NCBI GenBank assembly: GCA_027920525.1
Contig: CP115858.1
Coordinates: 3,224,001-3,288,000, forward strand
Source of the DNA: Chryseobacterium daecheongense
GTDB taxonomy: Bacteria > Bacteroidota > Bacteroidia > Flavobacteriales > Weeksellaceae
Length of the DNA stretch: 64,000 nucleotides
Reading direction: 5' to 3'
In this document: one piece after another, positions 8,003-15,698 of the stretch
Layout of the letters: every line of letters starts with the position of its first letter
Position numbering within the stretch: the first letter of the stretch is position 1
Translations under genes and position numbers: made by a program
Notes under the pieces: model-generated
Databases searched by the model: none
Seen by the model: the letters and a program-made list of their open reading frames with translations, nothing else
What the model was told of the DNA's origin: nothing

Positions 8003-8560
8003 TTAGGAAAAATCTTCAAGATCTATTTCATCGGCAATCAGCATACTAATGTCCATCTCTGAAAGCATTGATTTAAGTTTGATTCCTCCGGGTTTTAGGT
8101 CCGCATCGGAAAGGATATACCACCACACTTTTTGAACAAAATCATTGAAGTCTATTTCCTTGGTATACTGCAGTCCTTTTTTTTGTGCTGTTATGGTAAG
8201 TATCTGTTTTGTGATGTCCCTGCACTCATTCATTTTCCCTTCGTGAGGTGCTAAAACCTGAATTACACAGTTTTGTACATCATACAGAAGGTTGGCTGCA
8301 ATTTTTATCTGGTTTTTCTTTGTGTTAAAACCTCTTTCATCACTGTATTTAGCTGCCAGAATTTTACTTCTGAATCCTGCAATTTCAGAAACCTCACTGA
8401 TATTATTATGGGAAAAAATCTCTTCTACAGACTTTAGCCATGATAATGTTTTTTCAATAAAGAAAGGTTCCTTTTTTTCTAATGCAGTAACGATCACAGG
8501 AAACTCCTGAAGATTATCCTTTAACTGGGATACCAGAATGAATTGTGATTTCTTTACCAT
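8003..8560 (-). CDS. Unknown protein, third gene of DUF2589 operon
   Basis: A 185-residue soluble protein without signal peptide or membrane segment, predicted mainly helical. I recognise no family. It carries a Trp-rich central motif (FVQKVWWYILSDADLKPGG) and an acidic C-terminus (ADEIDLEDFS). It starts one base after the stop of the upstream gene, so the two are tightly coupled. The unit continues from the DUF2589 gene at 9885 and ends at the hairpin at 7968-8000. Its place in the operon suggests it works with the two DUF2589-type proteins. Confidence 0.75.
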   Translation of the reverse strand: MVKKSQFILVSQLKDNLQEFPVIVTALEKKEPFFIEKTLSWLKSVEEIFSHNNISEVSEIAGFRSKILAAKYSDERGFNTKKNQIKIAANLLYDVQNCVIQVLAPHEGKMNECRDITKQILTITAQKKGLQYTKEIDFNDFVQKVWWYILSDADLKPGGIKLKSMLSEMDISMLIADEIDLEDFS

Positions 8561-8561
8561 A

Positions 8562-9245
8562 TTATTCAGGAATTAAGGTTTCTATAATATTTCCGTTAAT
8601 GTCTTCATATCTGGACCATTCCATTCCTGCTTCACTTACACTCATTTTAGCATAGATCAGGCATTTTGCATCCAGTTCCATCAGTCTACTTGCTTCCACA
8701 ATAATTTCGTAATCGTCGATCTTTTCTATGATTTTCCTTGCTTCCCGAACAACTCTGTTCAGGATACTCTGCTGGAAAAACTGAGGATCTGTTTGCCTCC
8801 AGCTGAAATTGGGCAACGACTGACAGAATTCCAGTGTATATTTGGGAATTGTATCAAAATATTGTATTTGTGAATCGGTAATGATAGAAGTATTATCGTC
8901 TTGTATTTTTTTGATAGCATCATTATAATAAACTTCAAGATCCACCAGAAAAGCCCTCAGGCTTTGATCGCTTTTAATATCGGAAGGATTGTAATTGGTC
9001 TTAGCTATTTTAATAATCTCGTCGTAAGCAAAATCTCTAAAGGCCATGATGGGTGAATTGCCTGCCGTAGCGAAAGGTATTGTAAGATCTACAGTTCCGA
9101 CTTTCATTCTTGGAATGGAAAAATGTTTCAGTAGGTCGTCTTGTGCGTATTCTTTTGCAATCTGTACTGTTTGGAGGTCTGCCATTTTTCTGGCAGAAGC
9201 AATTTCAGAAACAATTCCTCCCAAATATTCATTCAATTTTGGCAT
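8562..9245 (-). CDS. DUF2589-like protein (divergent)
   Basis: A 227-residue soluble protein with no signal peptide. Its first 80 residues follow the same plan as the DUF2589 protein encoded upstream: a short hydrophobic start with GG (NEYLGGIVSEIASARKMADLQ), a helix, then IPRMKVGTVDLTIPFATA. That last stretch resembles IPALRIDEMTIDFNA of the neighbour. The rest is helical with two Tyr/Trp-rich segments and is not recognised. I infer a diverged relative of DUF2589. It lies 67 bases downstream of that gene, behind a 24-base perfect palindrome that may reduce its expression relative to the first gene. Confidence 0.65.
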   Translation of the reverse strand: MPKLNEYLGGIVSEIASARKMADLQTVQIAKEYAQDDLLKHFSIPRMKVGTVDLTIPFATAGNSPIMAFRDFAYDEIIKIAKTNYNPSDIKSDQSLRAFLVDLEVYYNDAIKKIQDDNTSIITDSQIQYFDTIPKYTLEFCQSLPNFSWRQTDPQFFQQSILNRVVREARKIIEKIDDYEIIVEASRLMELDAKCLIYAKMSVSEAGMEWSRYEDINGNIIETLIPE

Positions 9246-9276
9246 GATAAGTTTTTTATATTTAAAAGTTTAAAAG

Positions 9277-9300
9277 AGATGGCTGCCCGGGCAGCCATCT
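9277..9300. repeat. 24-base perfect palindrome inside the DUF2589 operon
   Basis: AGATGGCTGCCC (9277-9288) is followed directly by its reverse complement. In RNA it makes a strong GC-rich hairpin between the first and second operon genes, followed on the minus strand by CTTTTAAACTTTT, a weak U tract. It could act as a leaky terminator or an RNA-stability element that lets the first gene be made in excess. Confidence 0.8.
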
Positions 9301-9312
9301 GAATAAATGAGA

Positions 9313-9885
9313 TTAAGCAGTTGGTGCAGCAGCATTAGCTACAATAGCATCTTCCAGCATGTCCATAATCTTTGCAAGACCGGCAGGTAGTTCATCATTT
9401 ACAGCTTTTACATGTACTCCCAACGTATATGTTTTTTCTGTGGTAGAAGTACTTGAAGTAGTCTTCTTATAAGCAGCTGAAGCGTTGAATTTTACTTTCC
9501 AGATTTTTGCACTTATGGATGCACTTCCGGAAAACTCACTTGAAGCAGACTGTGTTTCTACTGAATTTAATTTTGCGTTAAAATCAATGGTCATTTCATC
9601 GATTCTCAAAGCCGGAATCGTAAGCATGGAAAGAAAAGGCACCTGTAAGGTAACTTCAGACTGTGTCACCGTATCATTTGCACCAGGTACGGATTTCTTA
9701 TATTTGAAATCTACATATCTTAGCTCTTTTGCTTTAGGGTGTCCTTCCGGATAGAACCCGACTTCTTTGATGAAATCCACTTGTGAAATAGAGGCATCAT
9801 GTTGAGCTTTAATGGCTGCTTGCATCGGTCCTCCGATATAAACACTGAAATCCAAACTGTTTAATTCTTGTACTAAATTTGCCAT
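9313..9885 (-). CDS. DUF2589 domain-containing protein
   Basis: A 190-residue protein matching the DUF2589 family as I know it: an N-terminal IGGPMQAAIKAQHDAS helix, a strand-rich centre with VTLQVPFLSMLTIPALRIDEMTIDFNAKL, a Ser/Thr/Ala-rich segment (about 110-150, SASSEFSGSASISAK and TTSSTSTTEKTYTL), and a helical end (LPAGLAKIMDMLEDAIVANAA). No signal peptide or membrane segment is present. The family has no established function. It is the first gene of a three-gene operon under promoter module C with a leader of about 185 bases. Its compact beta-rich, low-complexity make-up would suit a self-associating structural protein, which is inference only. Confidence 0.82.
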   Translation of the reverse strand: MANLVQELNSLDFSVYIGGPMQAAIKAQHDASISQVDFIKEVGFYPEGHPKAKELRYVDFKYKKSVPGANDTVTQSEVTLQVPFLSMLTIPALRIDEMTIDFNAKLNSVETQSASSEFSGSASISAKIWKVKFNASAAYKKTTSSTSTTEKTYTLGVHVKAVNDELPAGLAKIMDMLEDAIVANAAAPTA

Positions 9886-10075
9886 AATTTAAAATTGTTA
9901 AGGTTATTAATTGGTTAATAATATATAGTAGTGCTAGCAGACTAATATTCTATAGGTAATACATATCCTGGCTCAGTTTTCATAAACTGAAACTAAAAAC
10001 GGATTAAAATTAATAGGGATATTTTAGGGTTGAAGCAGTTTGTTTGCTTTGGCTTCCCTGGTTATTTTGTTATTT

Positions 10076-10109
10076 CAAAGATAATTAGTTGTGGCGTCAA
10101 AACTCGTCG
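10076..10109 (-). promoter_or_regulatory. WYL-regulon promoter module C (DUF2589 operon)
   Basis: On the minus strand CGACG-AGTTT-TGACG (10095-10109), then 11 bases, then TATCTTTG (10076-10083). It lies in the 307-base gap 9886-10192, which otherwise holds the operon leader and the twin palindromes at 10150-10198. No other gene is visible in that gap. Confidence 0.85.
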
Positions 10110-10149
10110 TGTTATAAAATGTTTCTGTTGAGAACAAATATTTATCTAT

Positions 10150-10198
10150 ATAAGCTTTAAAGCTTATTATCATATCATATAAGCTTAAAAGCTTATAT
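10150..10198 (-). repeat. Tandem AT-rich palindromes at the end of the patatin gene
   Basis: Two near-identical palindromes lie nine bases apart: ATAAGCTTTAAAGCTTAT (10150-10167) and a 22-base one built on ATATAAGCTT with its complement (10177-10198). The second overlaps the last codons and stop of the patatin gene. They form weak hairpins without a U tract. They could be a transcription end, an RNA-processing site or a protein-binding site. Confidence 0.7.
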
Positions 10199-11230
10199 TT
10201 TGTTTTTAATGAGCTTCTGTACAATTTGATTTAATGTTTCTCTGTTATCATCAATATAGCTCAATCCAGCCTGGATCAGATTTTCAATATTCGAACGTCT
10301 TACGTTATCCATAGCCGGAGATGCATTCTTTAATGAAGGATTGATACGATAATAATTTTTTTGATTTCTTAACCCTAATGTCTGAAACATCTGACATAAC
10401 TGATAATCTACGGTTTCTGCATTCGCAGACATCAGAATGTCAATTATAGGAGTTACCCAGCCGATTTTTCCTGCTTTTTCCAGTTTTTTGAAAGAATAAC
10501 TTCGGGATTCAATCCCGGTCCCTATTGATACGATAATCATATCATTAACAGTGGGATGGTTGGCTTTCTGGTGATTTTTCAATACTTCGGCAAAAGGAAT
10601 TTTTCTTGCTTCGGCATACGCACAAAGTGCAGGATTGTTGGCGAACATCCCTCCGTCAATAAGGCTGAAAAGCTGTCCGTACATCGATTTTATCTGGACC
10701 GGACTAAAATAGGTGGGTGCCGCCGAAGTTGCCCTGCAAACATCTTTTACATAAAAATTATCAGTACTTAGGCTGGCTTCCCATGAATTAAAAAGTTTAG
10801 CTCTTCTGTTTTCTATATCATAGCTGGTAATTAAGCATGGTTTTATCAATTCCTTTAATTCAAGATGTCCAAAAAAATCATTCAGATTTTTCTCAAGTGC
10901 TTCCTGAGAAATCTTCTCATTAATCAATCCAAAAGGGTTTACAAGTTTCTCCCAAAAAGAAACCTGGAATATGTTACCCCCCTTTTCAGCATACAGCTCT
11001 AACCCCTTTTGAATAGAGTATTTGGCTTTTCGATGTTCATCGGGACATAAAATAATTGAAGCGATTAGTCCTCCCGTGCTGCTTCCTGCTACCAAATCAA
11101 AATAATCTCCAAGTTTTGCATTGGGCTTATCATAATATTGGAGCTGCTCTTCTATATAGCGTAAAATAATACAGGTGATAATGCCTCTTATTCCGCCGCC
11201 GTCTAAAGAAAGAATGGTTGTCTTTTTCAT
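10193..11230 (-). CDS. Patatin-like phospholipase
   Basis: A 345-residue patatin-family lipid acyl hydrolase with the full catalytic signature. The oxyanion loop is DGGGIRG (10-16), the nucleophile Ser51 lies in GSSTGG (49-54, GxSxG), and the catalytic Asp192 lies in DGGMFANNPA. There is no signal peptide, so it would act on the inner membrane from the cytosol. Related patatins are membrane-degrading effectors in anti-phage systems (CapV of CBASS), but no CD-NTase gene lies in this window. Expression is from promoter module D with a leader of about 125 bases. It is flanked by the DUF2589 operon and the M15 peptidase gene, all in one orientation. Confidence 0.93.
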   Translation of the reverse strand: MKKTTILSLDGGGIRGIITCIILRYIEEQLQYYDKPNAKLGDYFDLVAGSSTGGLIASIILCPDEHRKAKYSIQKGLELYAEKGGNIFQVSFWEKLVNPFGLINEKISQEALEKNLNDFFGHLELKELIKPCLITSYDIENRRAKLFNSWEASLSTDNFYVKDVCRATSAAPTYFSPVQIKSMYGQLFSLIDGGMFANNPALCAYAEARKIPFAEVLKNHQKANHPTVNDMIIVSIGTGIESRSYSFKKLEKAGKIGWVTPIIDILMSANAETVDYQLCQMFQTLGLRNQKNYYRINPSLKNASPAMDNVRRSNIENLIQAGLSYIDDNRETLNQIVQKLIKNKI

Positions 11231-11357
11231 TTGTTGATATTAATTGTTAATAGAACACTTACAATCTTTAATATTCAAAACCATGGGTCATTCTTCGGGA
11301 TAAAACAATTTTTTTTATCATGCAGACTTTGTTTGCTTTTGTTGTTTTCTTGTAAAG

Positions 11358-11391
11358 TAAAGATAGGCGGAAAAAGCGACAGAACTTGTCG
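11358..11391 (-). promoter_or_regulatory. WYL-regulon promoter module D (patatin gene)
   Basis: On the minus strand CGACA-AGTTC-TGTCG (11377-11391; perfect five-base arms), 11 bases, then TATCTTTA (11358-11365), which has one mismatch to TAnnTTTG. The upstream flank TTATAATA is shared with module B in part. Confidence 0.83.
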
Positions 11392-11418
11392 TATTATAAT
11401 TATTTTCAATAAAAAAGA

Positions 11419-11919
11419 TTAAAAAATAATATATCCGGCTTTGTCCCTTGCCATTTTAGAAAGGGTTTTCCAGGTGGTTTTTACAAGCCCTTTTTGGGTT
11501 GGAAAATTCTTTTTTTCGAAGTGAGGAAGGTCTTTAAACGTTTTCCAGTTTCCTCCCCAATCCCAGCCGTGCTTCGCGAAAATTTTGACACATTCATACC
11601 AGTCTGCTATTCCGTCATTATCCCAGTCTTTTGCAGTGTCCCAGCTTGCTGTTTTCCCATCTATCATCAAACAAATATCCACCGCCAAACCATAATTGTG
11701 GATACTTTGTCCGGCTTTGGCATTGGTCACTTTTTTTCCGGAGGTAATTCGTCCTATTGCATAGAGCTTTTCCTGTTCTTCAAAGGACCGTAAACCTTGC
11801 GTAATTCTTACTTTTGCTCTTCCGGTGAGGGCTTCGTCACATTCTTTAATGATTTGCTTTACTTCCGCTCTTACCAGAGGGTGAAGTTTTTCTATTCTTT
11901 CTAAGGTCACTTTATCCAT
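11419..11919 (-). CDS. M15-family peptidoglycan peptidase (endolysin-like)
   Basis: A 166-residue single-domain M15 zinc peptidase. Ser72-Ile-His74-Asn-Tyr-Gly-Leu-Ala-Val-Asp81 is the SxHxxGxAxD zinc motif and His133 (LPHFE) supplies the third ligand. RITQGLRSFEEQEKLYA is the conserved early strand and loop. It most resembles L-alanyl-D-glutamate endopeptidases of phage lysis type rather than the larger VanY proteins. There is no signal peptide or membrane anchor, so like a phage endolysin it would need help to reach the cell wall. It has its own promoter module E with a short leader of about 25 bases. Confidence 0.92.
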   Translation of the reverse strand: MDKVTLERIEKLHPLVRAEVKQIIKECDEALTGRAKVRITQGLRSFEEQEKLYAIGRITSGKKVTNAKAGQSIHNYGLAVDICLMIDGKTASWDTAKDWDNDGIADWYECVKIFAKHGWDWGGNWKTFKDLPHFEKKNFPTQKGLVKTTWKTLSKMARDKAGYIIF

Positions 11920-11947
11920 AATTACAAAATTTAGTCTTTTTAGAAAA

Positions 11948-11981
11948 CAAAAGTAGATATGGATAGCGCCAAAACTTGACG
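11948..11981 (-). promoter_or_regulatory. WYL-regulon promoter module E (M15 peptidase gene)
   Basis: On the minus strand CGTCA-AGTTT-TGGCG (11967-11981), 11 bases, then TACTTTTG (11948-11955). It is the last copy I find; the region beyond, up to 12110, holds no further copy and no gene. Confidence 0.84.
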
Positions 11982-12110
11982 TATATTAGAATGAATTCAA
12001 CGGGTGTGGAATTAAGTTTTGCAATATAGGGAGTTTATAGCCTGTTTCCATCTCTGCCAGTGACTGAGAGATGATTTTTTAGATGCGTAAATAAGATAAA
12101 AGATAATGAT

Positions 12111-12725
12111 TTAGGATTTTTTCTCATATTTCCAATTTCTTCCTTTACCTTCTTCTATCCATTCAAGAGCTTGTTCTATCCTTTTATTTCTTGTAGCTTC
12201 AGTTTTTGCTTCGGTAATCCAATTGATATACTCTTTTCTAAAAGATGGAGATTTTGATTCAAATACTTTTAAAGCATTTTTATTTTGCTGTAAAGCTTTA
12301 TTGAAATAATCGGGAATTTCAGTTTCTGTTTTTATTGGAGGTGTTTTTTTCATGGTTACTCCCATATCTGTTAGTTCCATAGCCTCAAGAATGGCTTTTT
12401 TCAAGAGAGCTTTTGAAGGGAGTTCTTCTATTTTAGTAATCTTACCTAAGCTAAACATCGAAGTTTTCTCAGCTGTCGTTTCCAATTCTGCAATGGTTTT
12501 CATTTCCCCGTGAAGCCAAAATCCAAGGCTGCAATATTGTTTGAATGAAGTAATGGAACAAAGTATTTTGCCTTTGTACATAAAAGTAGGAAATTTCCAT
12601 TTGATCGCCTCTTCTGCATCAGGGCAAAACTCATGAACCGTTTCCCGAAGGTAGCGTAAGATGGGTTTTGCAAAATCGGGGGATTTTTCGATATATTCAT
12701 CAACCTGTGCGCTATATTTTTTCAT
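12111..12725 (-). CDS. DUF1801 / YdeI-OmpD-associated family protein
   Basis: A 204-residue cytosolic protein with two parts. Residues about 15-115 match DUF1801 (LRYLRETVHEFCPDAEEAIKWKFPTFMYKGKILCSITSFKQYCSLGFW). Residues about 135-200 match the YdeI/OmpD-associated C-terminal helices (IPDYFNKALQQNKNALKVFESKSPSFRKEYINWITEAKTEATRNKRIEQALEWI). The biochemical role is not established. It begins seven bases after the serine hydrolase stop and is the second gene of that unit. Confidence 0.85.
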   Translation of the reverse strand: MKKYSAQVDEYIEKSPDFAKPILRYLRETVHEFCPDAEEAIKWKFPTFMYKGKILCSITSFKQYCSLGFWLHGEMKTIAELETTAEKTSMFSLGKITKIEELPSKALLKKAILEAMELTDMGVTMKKTPPIKTETEIPDYFNKALQQNKNALKVFESKSPSFRKEYINWITEAKTEATRNKRIEQALEWIEEGKGRNWKYEKKS

Positions 12726-12732
12726 GATCCTT

Positions 12733-13860
12733 TTAATTAAATAATTTTACTGTTTCATTCACAAGAAATCTTACCTGGTCTGGTCTTCCTCTGTCATTTT
12801 TAGGGGAATTCTCATAGCTTCCTGTTCTTACAATAACCATGTTGTGATCTGGTACCATAATGATATACTGACCTTGAAGTCCAAGAAAATAATAGTGTTT
12901 AATAGGATTGTCATGATTAATCCAGAGCCCCATCCCATAGATGTATTCAGATTTTTTTGTAGGGGTTCTCATCAGCTCAATAAAATCAGAATTAAGAACC
13001 TGGATACCATCTACCTTGCCATCATCCAGGAATAGCTGTCCGAGCTTTGCGAAATCCCTGGAATTGGAATGAATACAGCAATATGTCTTTTCCATTCGGC
13101 TATTATCTACACTCCATTCGGCATTTTGCTCCATGCCTAAAGGAGTCCAGAATTTTTCAGATAAGTAGCTTGCGAGTGTTTGGTTTATTGATTTCTTTAT
13201 GGCAAATCCCAATAGCTGAGTAGAACCACTTTGATACTCAAACCGCGTCCCGGGTTCTGCTTTAAATCTTTTTGAAAAAGTAGCTTTTAAGAGACTCCTT
13301 CCGTAATAGGCTTTTGCATTAGGGCGAAAAGGATTTTTATAATCTTCGTCCCAATCCAGGCCAGATTCCATTTGGGCCAGGTTTTTAAGAGTTAGCTGAT
13401 TACCTAATTCTTTGTTTTTAAAATCTTCGAAAAAGTTGGAGAATTTTTCGTCAATACTTTTTATTTTACCTTCTTCAAGAGCCTTTCCCAGGAGCATTAC
13501 AGTCACTGCTTTTGCCATAGAAAAAGAATTCGTTTTAGAAAGCTGGTTATAGCCATTCCAGTACTGCTCATGAAGCAATTTTCCATTTTTAATCACTAAA
13601 AAAGAGGCTGTATTGGATTGGATGAGGTTTTCAACGATTGTTTTAGGTAAAGTACTTTTGTTATAAGCAGGATCTTCTTCCCAAAGCTTTGGAGACTCTG
13701 TCGAAATAATATTGCTGGGAAACAGTTTTCCGTCGTCAATGTTGGCACTTGATTTACCTTTCAGATAAGTTTTGGAAATTCCACTGAATAAATAATCATA
13801 TCCGAAAAGGTAAGCAAAAGCTACACCTGCAGCAGCTCCGCCGATAATATATTTTAGCAT
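12733..13860 (-). CDS. Membrane-anchored serine hydrolase (class C beta-lactamase fold)
   Basis: I start at the ATG at 13860 (MLKYIIGGAAAG), which gives 375 residues; the in-frame TTG at 13884 lies in a perfect palindrome and is less likely. Residues 3-20 form a membrane anchor. The catalytic SxxK is in NSFSMAKAV and the tyrosine motif is YQSG. ESGLDWDEDY and TYCCIHSNSRDFAKLGQLFLDDG are typical of the esterase/D-aminopeptidase-like S12 group. Substrates in this group vary (D-amino acid peptides, esters), so the role is open. The DUF1801 gene follows after seven bases. Confidence 0.87.
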   Translation of the reverse strand: MLKYIIGGAAAGVAFAYLFGYDYLFSGISKTYLKGKSSANIDDGKLFPSNIISTESPKLWEEDPAYNKSTLPKTIVENLIQSNTASFLVIKNGKLLHEQYWNGYNQLSKTNSFSMAKAVTVMLLGKALEEGKIKSIDEKFSNFFEDFKNKELGNQLTLKNLAQMESGLDWDEDYKNPFRPNAKAYYGRSLLKATFSKRFKAEPGTRFEYQSGSTQLLGFAIKKSINQTLASYLSEKFWTPLGMEQNAEWSVDNSRMEKTYCCIHSNSRDFAKLGQLFLDDGKVDGIQVLNSDFIELMRTPTKKSEYIYGMGLWINHDNPIKHYYFLGLQGQYIIMVPDHNMVIVRTGSYENSPKNDRGRPDQVRFLVNETVKLFN

Positions 13861-13884
13861 TTGTTTAAGATCTGTCTTAAACAA
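13861..13884. promoter_or_regulatory. 24-base inverted repeat abutting the serine hydrolase start
   Basis: TTGTTTAAGA (13861-13870), four bases, then its exact reverse complement (13875-13884), ending directly before the ATG. It may be a repressor site or a hairpin in the leader that covers the ribosome-binding region. Confidence 0.6.
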
Positions 13885-13910
13885 ATTTAAAATAAATTAG
13901 GGGATAGCAA

Positions 13911-13940
13911 TAAAAAAAGCCCTGAAAAATCAGGGCTCTG
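13911..13940 (-). terminator. Terminator of glyS
   Basis: AGCCCTGA (13918-13925) and TCAGGGCT (13930-13937) form an eight-base stem, followed on the minus strand by seven T. It lies four bases after the glyS stop. Confidence 0.92.
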
Positions 13941-13943
13941 TAT

Positions 13944-15485
13944 TTATATTTTAGAAAGTAAATTTCTGAAGTTGGTTTTTTCATCAATGATCCTTCTCAG
14001 GTCTGCTACAGGAACTCTTTCCTGTTTCATTGTATCCCTGTCTCTGATGGTTACCGTATGATCCGTAAGAGAATCGTGATCTATTGTTATACAATAAGGA
14101 GTACCAATAGCGTCCTGTCTTCTGTATCGTTTTCCGATCGCATCTTTCTCTTCGTAGAATAGATTGAAATCGTATTTCAGATCATTGAATATATTTTCTG
14201 CATATTCAGCCAATCCATCTTTCTTCATTAATGGCAAGATAGCAGCTTTGATAGGCGCCAACGCAGGAGGTAAAGATAATACCGTTCTTTCCGAACCGTC
14301 TTCCAGTACTTCGTCTCTCAGGCAGTGAGAGAAGATTGAAAGGAACAATCTGTCTAAACCAACTGAAGTTTCCACAACATAAGGAACATAGTTTTCATTT
14401 CTTTCAGGATCGAAGAACTGAAGCTTTCTTCCTGAATACTCTTCGTGGGCTTTGAGGTCGAAATCGGTTCTTGAGTGAATACCTTCCAGTTCTTTGAAAC
14501 CAAAAGGGAAATTAAATTCGATATCTGCTGCAGCGTTCGCGTAATGCGCTAATTTTTCATGATCATGGAATCTGTAATTTTCATCACCTAAACCTAGGGC
14601 ACGGTGCCAATTCAGACGTTTTTGCTTCCATTGTTCATAGAATTCGAGTTCAGTTCCGGGTGCCACAAAAAATTGCATCTCCATTTGTTCGAATTCACGC
14701 ATTCTGAAAATAAACTGTCTTGCCACAATTTCATTTCTGAAGGCTTTTCCGATCTGGGCAATACCAAAAGGAAGTTTATGACGTGATGTTTTTTGTACGT
14801 TTAAGAAGTTAACGAAAATACCCTGAGCTGTTTCTGGTCTAAGATAAAGATCCATTGCAGAATCTGCAGAAGCTCCCAGTTTTGTTCCGAACATCAGGTT
14901 GAATTGTCTTACTTCCGTCCAGTTTTTGGAACCTGTATCAGGATCTGCAATTTCAAGCTCTTCAATTAAAGCTTTTACATCAGCAAGATCTTCATTTTCA
15001 AGGGACTTTGCCAACCTGGAAAGAATCGCCTCTCTTTTTGCCTTGTACTCCAGAATTTTTGGATTTGTAGCAACAAATTGATCTTTATCAAAAGCATCAC
15101 CGAATCTTTTCGCTGCCTTTTCTATTTCTTTGTTCTCTTTATCTTCAATTTTAGCACAATAATCTTCAACCAAAACGTCTGCTCTGAAACGTTTCTTAGA
15201 ATCCTTGTTGTCAATCAACGGATCATTAAATGCATCCACGTGGCCCGAAGCTTTCCAAGTAGTAGGGTGCATCAGGATGGCTGAATCAATACCTACAATA
15301 TTCTCGTTAAGCTGTACCATCGCTTTCCACCAATATTGTTTGATATTATTTTTCAGTTCAGCTCCGTTCTGCCCATAATCATAAACAGCGGATAAACCGT
15401 CATAGATCTCACTGGAAGGGAAAATAAAACCATATTCTTTAGCGTGAGAAATCACTTTCTTGAAAACATCTTCTTGCTTTGCCAT
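13944..15485 (-). CDS. glyS: Glycine-tRNA ligase (single-chain class II)
   Basis: A 513-residue homodimer-type glycyl-tRNA synthetase. I start at 15485 (MAKQEDVFKKVISHAKEYGFIFPS), which aligns with the family; the frame runs 21 codons further without support. Class II motifs are visible: IFPSSEIYDGLSAVYDYGQNG at the start, the motif 2 region (GKAFRNEIVARQFIFRMREFEQMEMQFF) and motif 3 (VETSVGLDRLFLSIF). The C-terminal anticodon-binding domain runs from about 400 (LPPALAPIKAAILPL). It charges tRNA-Gly. A strong terminator follows. The divergent esterase gene lies about 210 bases away. Confidence 0.97.
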   Translation of the reverse strand: MAKQEDVFKKVISHAKEYGFIFPSSEIYDGLSAVYDYGQNGAELKNNIKQYWWKAMVQLNENIVGIDSAILMHPTTWKASGHVDAFNDPLIDNKDSKKRFRADVLVEDYCAKIEDKENKEIEKAAKRFGDAFDKDQFVATNPKILEYKAKREAILSRLAKSLENEDLADVKALIEELEIADPDTGSKNWTEVRQFNLMFGTKLGASADSAMDLYLRPETAQGIFVNFLNVQKTSRHKLPFGIAQIGKAFRNEIVARQFIFRMREFEQMEMQFFVAPGTELEFYEQWKQKRLNWHRALGLGDENYRFHDHEKLAHYANAAADIEFNFPFGFKELEGIHSRTDFDLKAHEEYSGRKLQFFDPERNENYVPYVVETSVGLDRLFLSIFSHCLRDEVLEDGSERTVLSLPPALAPIKAAILPLMKKDGLAEYAENIFNDLKYDFNLFYEEKDAIGKRYRRQDAIGTPYCITIDHDSLTDHTVTIRDRDTMKQERVPVADLRRIIDEKTNFRNLLSKI

Positions 15486-15698
15486 AATTTTTTTACGTCT
15501 GATTTGCAAAAATATGAATTTGGATTCCAAAATCATGAAATTCAACAAAAAAAGCGGCTAAAAAAGAAATTTTCTTTCTCTTTTGATTTTTAGCGAACTA
15601 AGAATCTATTTTTTTGGAAAGAAATAATGAATATGATTGTTTTTATTGTCTTATTTTGAGACAATTTGTCGAAATTTGTTTTGATTAAAGATTTTACA

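Noticed and set aside
10193..11230. CBASS system with the patatin as CapV effector
   Set aside because: No CD-NTase, Cap2/Cap3 or HORMA gene lies in the window; a patatin alone does not make CBASS.
6447..11981. Prophage or tailocin
   Set aside because: Only an endolysin-like M15 gene fits; there is no capsid, tail, portal, integrase or replication gene.
15649..15672. GACAA-T-TTGTC near the esterase gene as a sixth WYL site
   Set aside because: It lacks the CG ends, the AGTTT centre and the 11-base spacing to a TAnnTTTG box.
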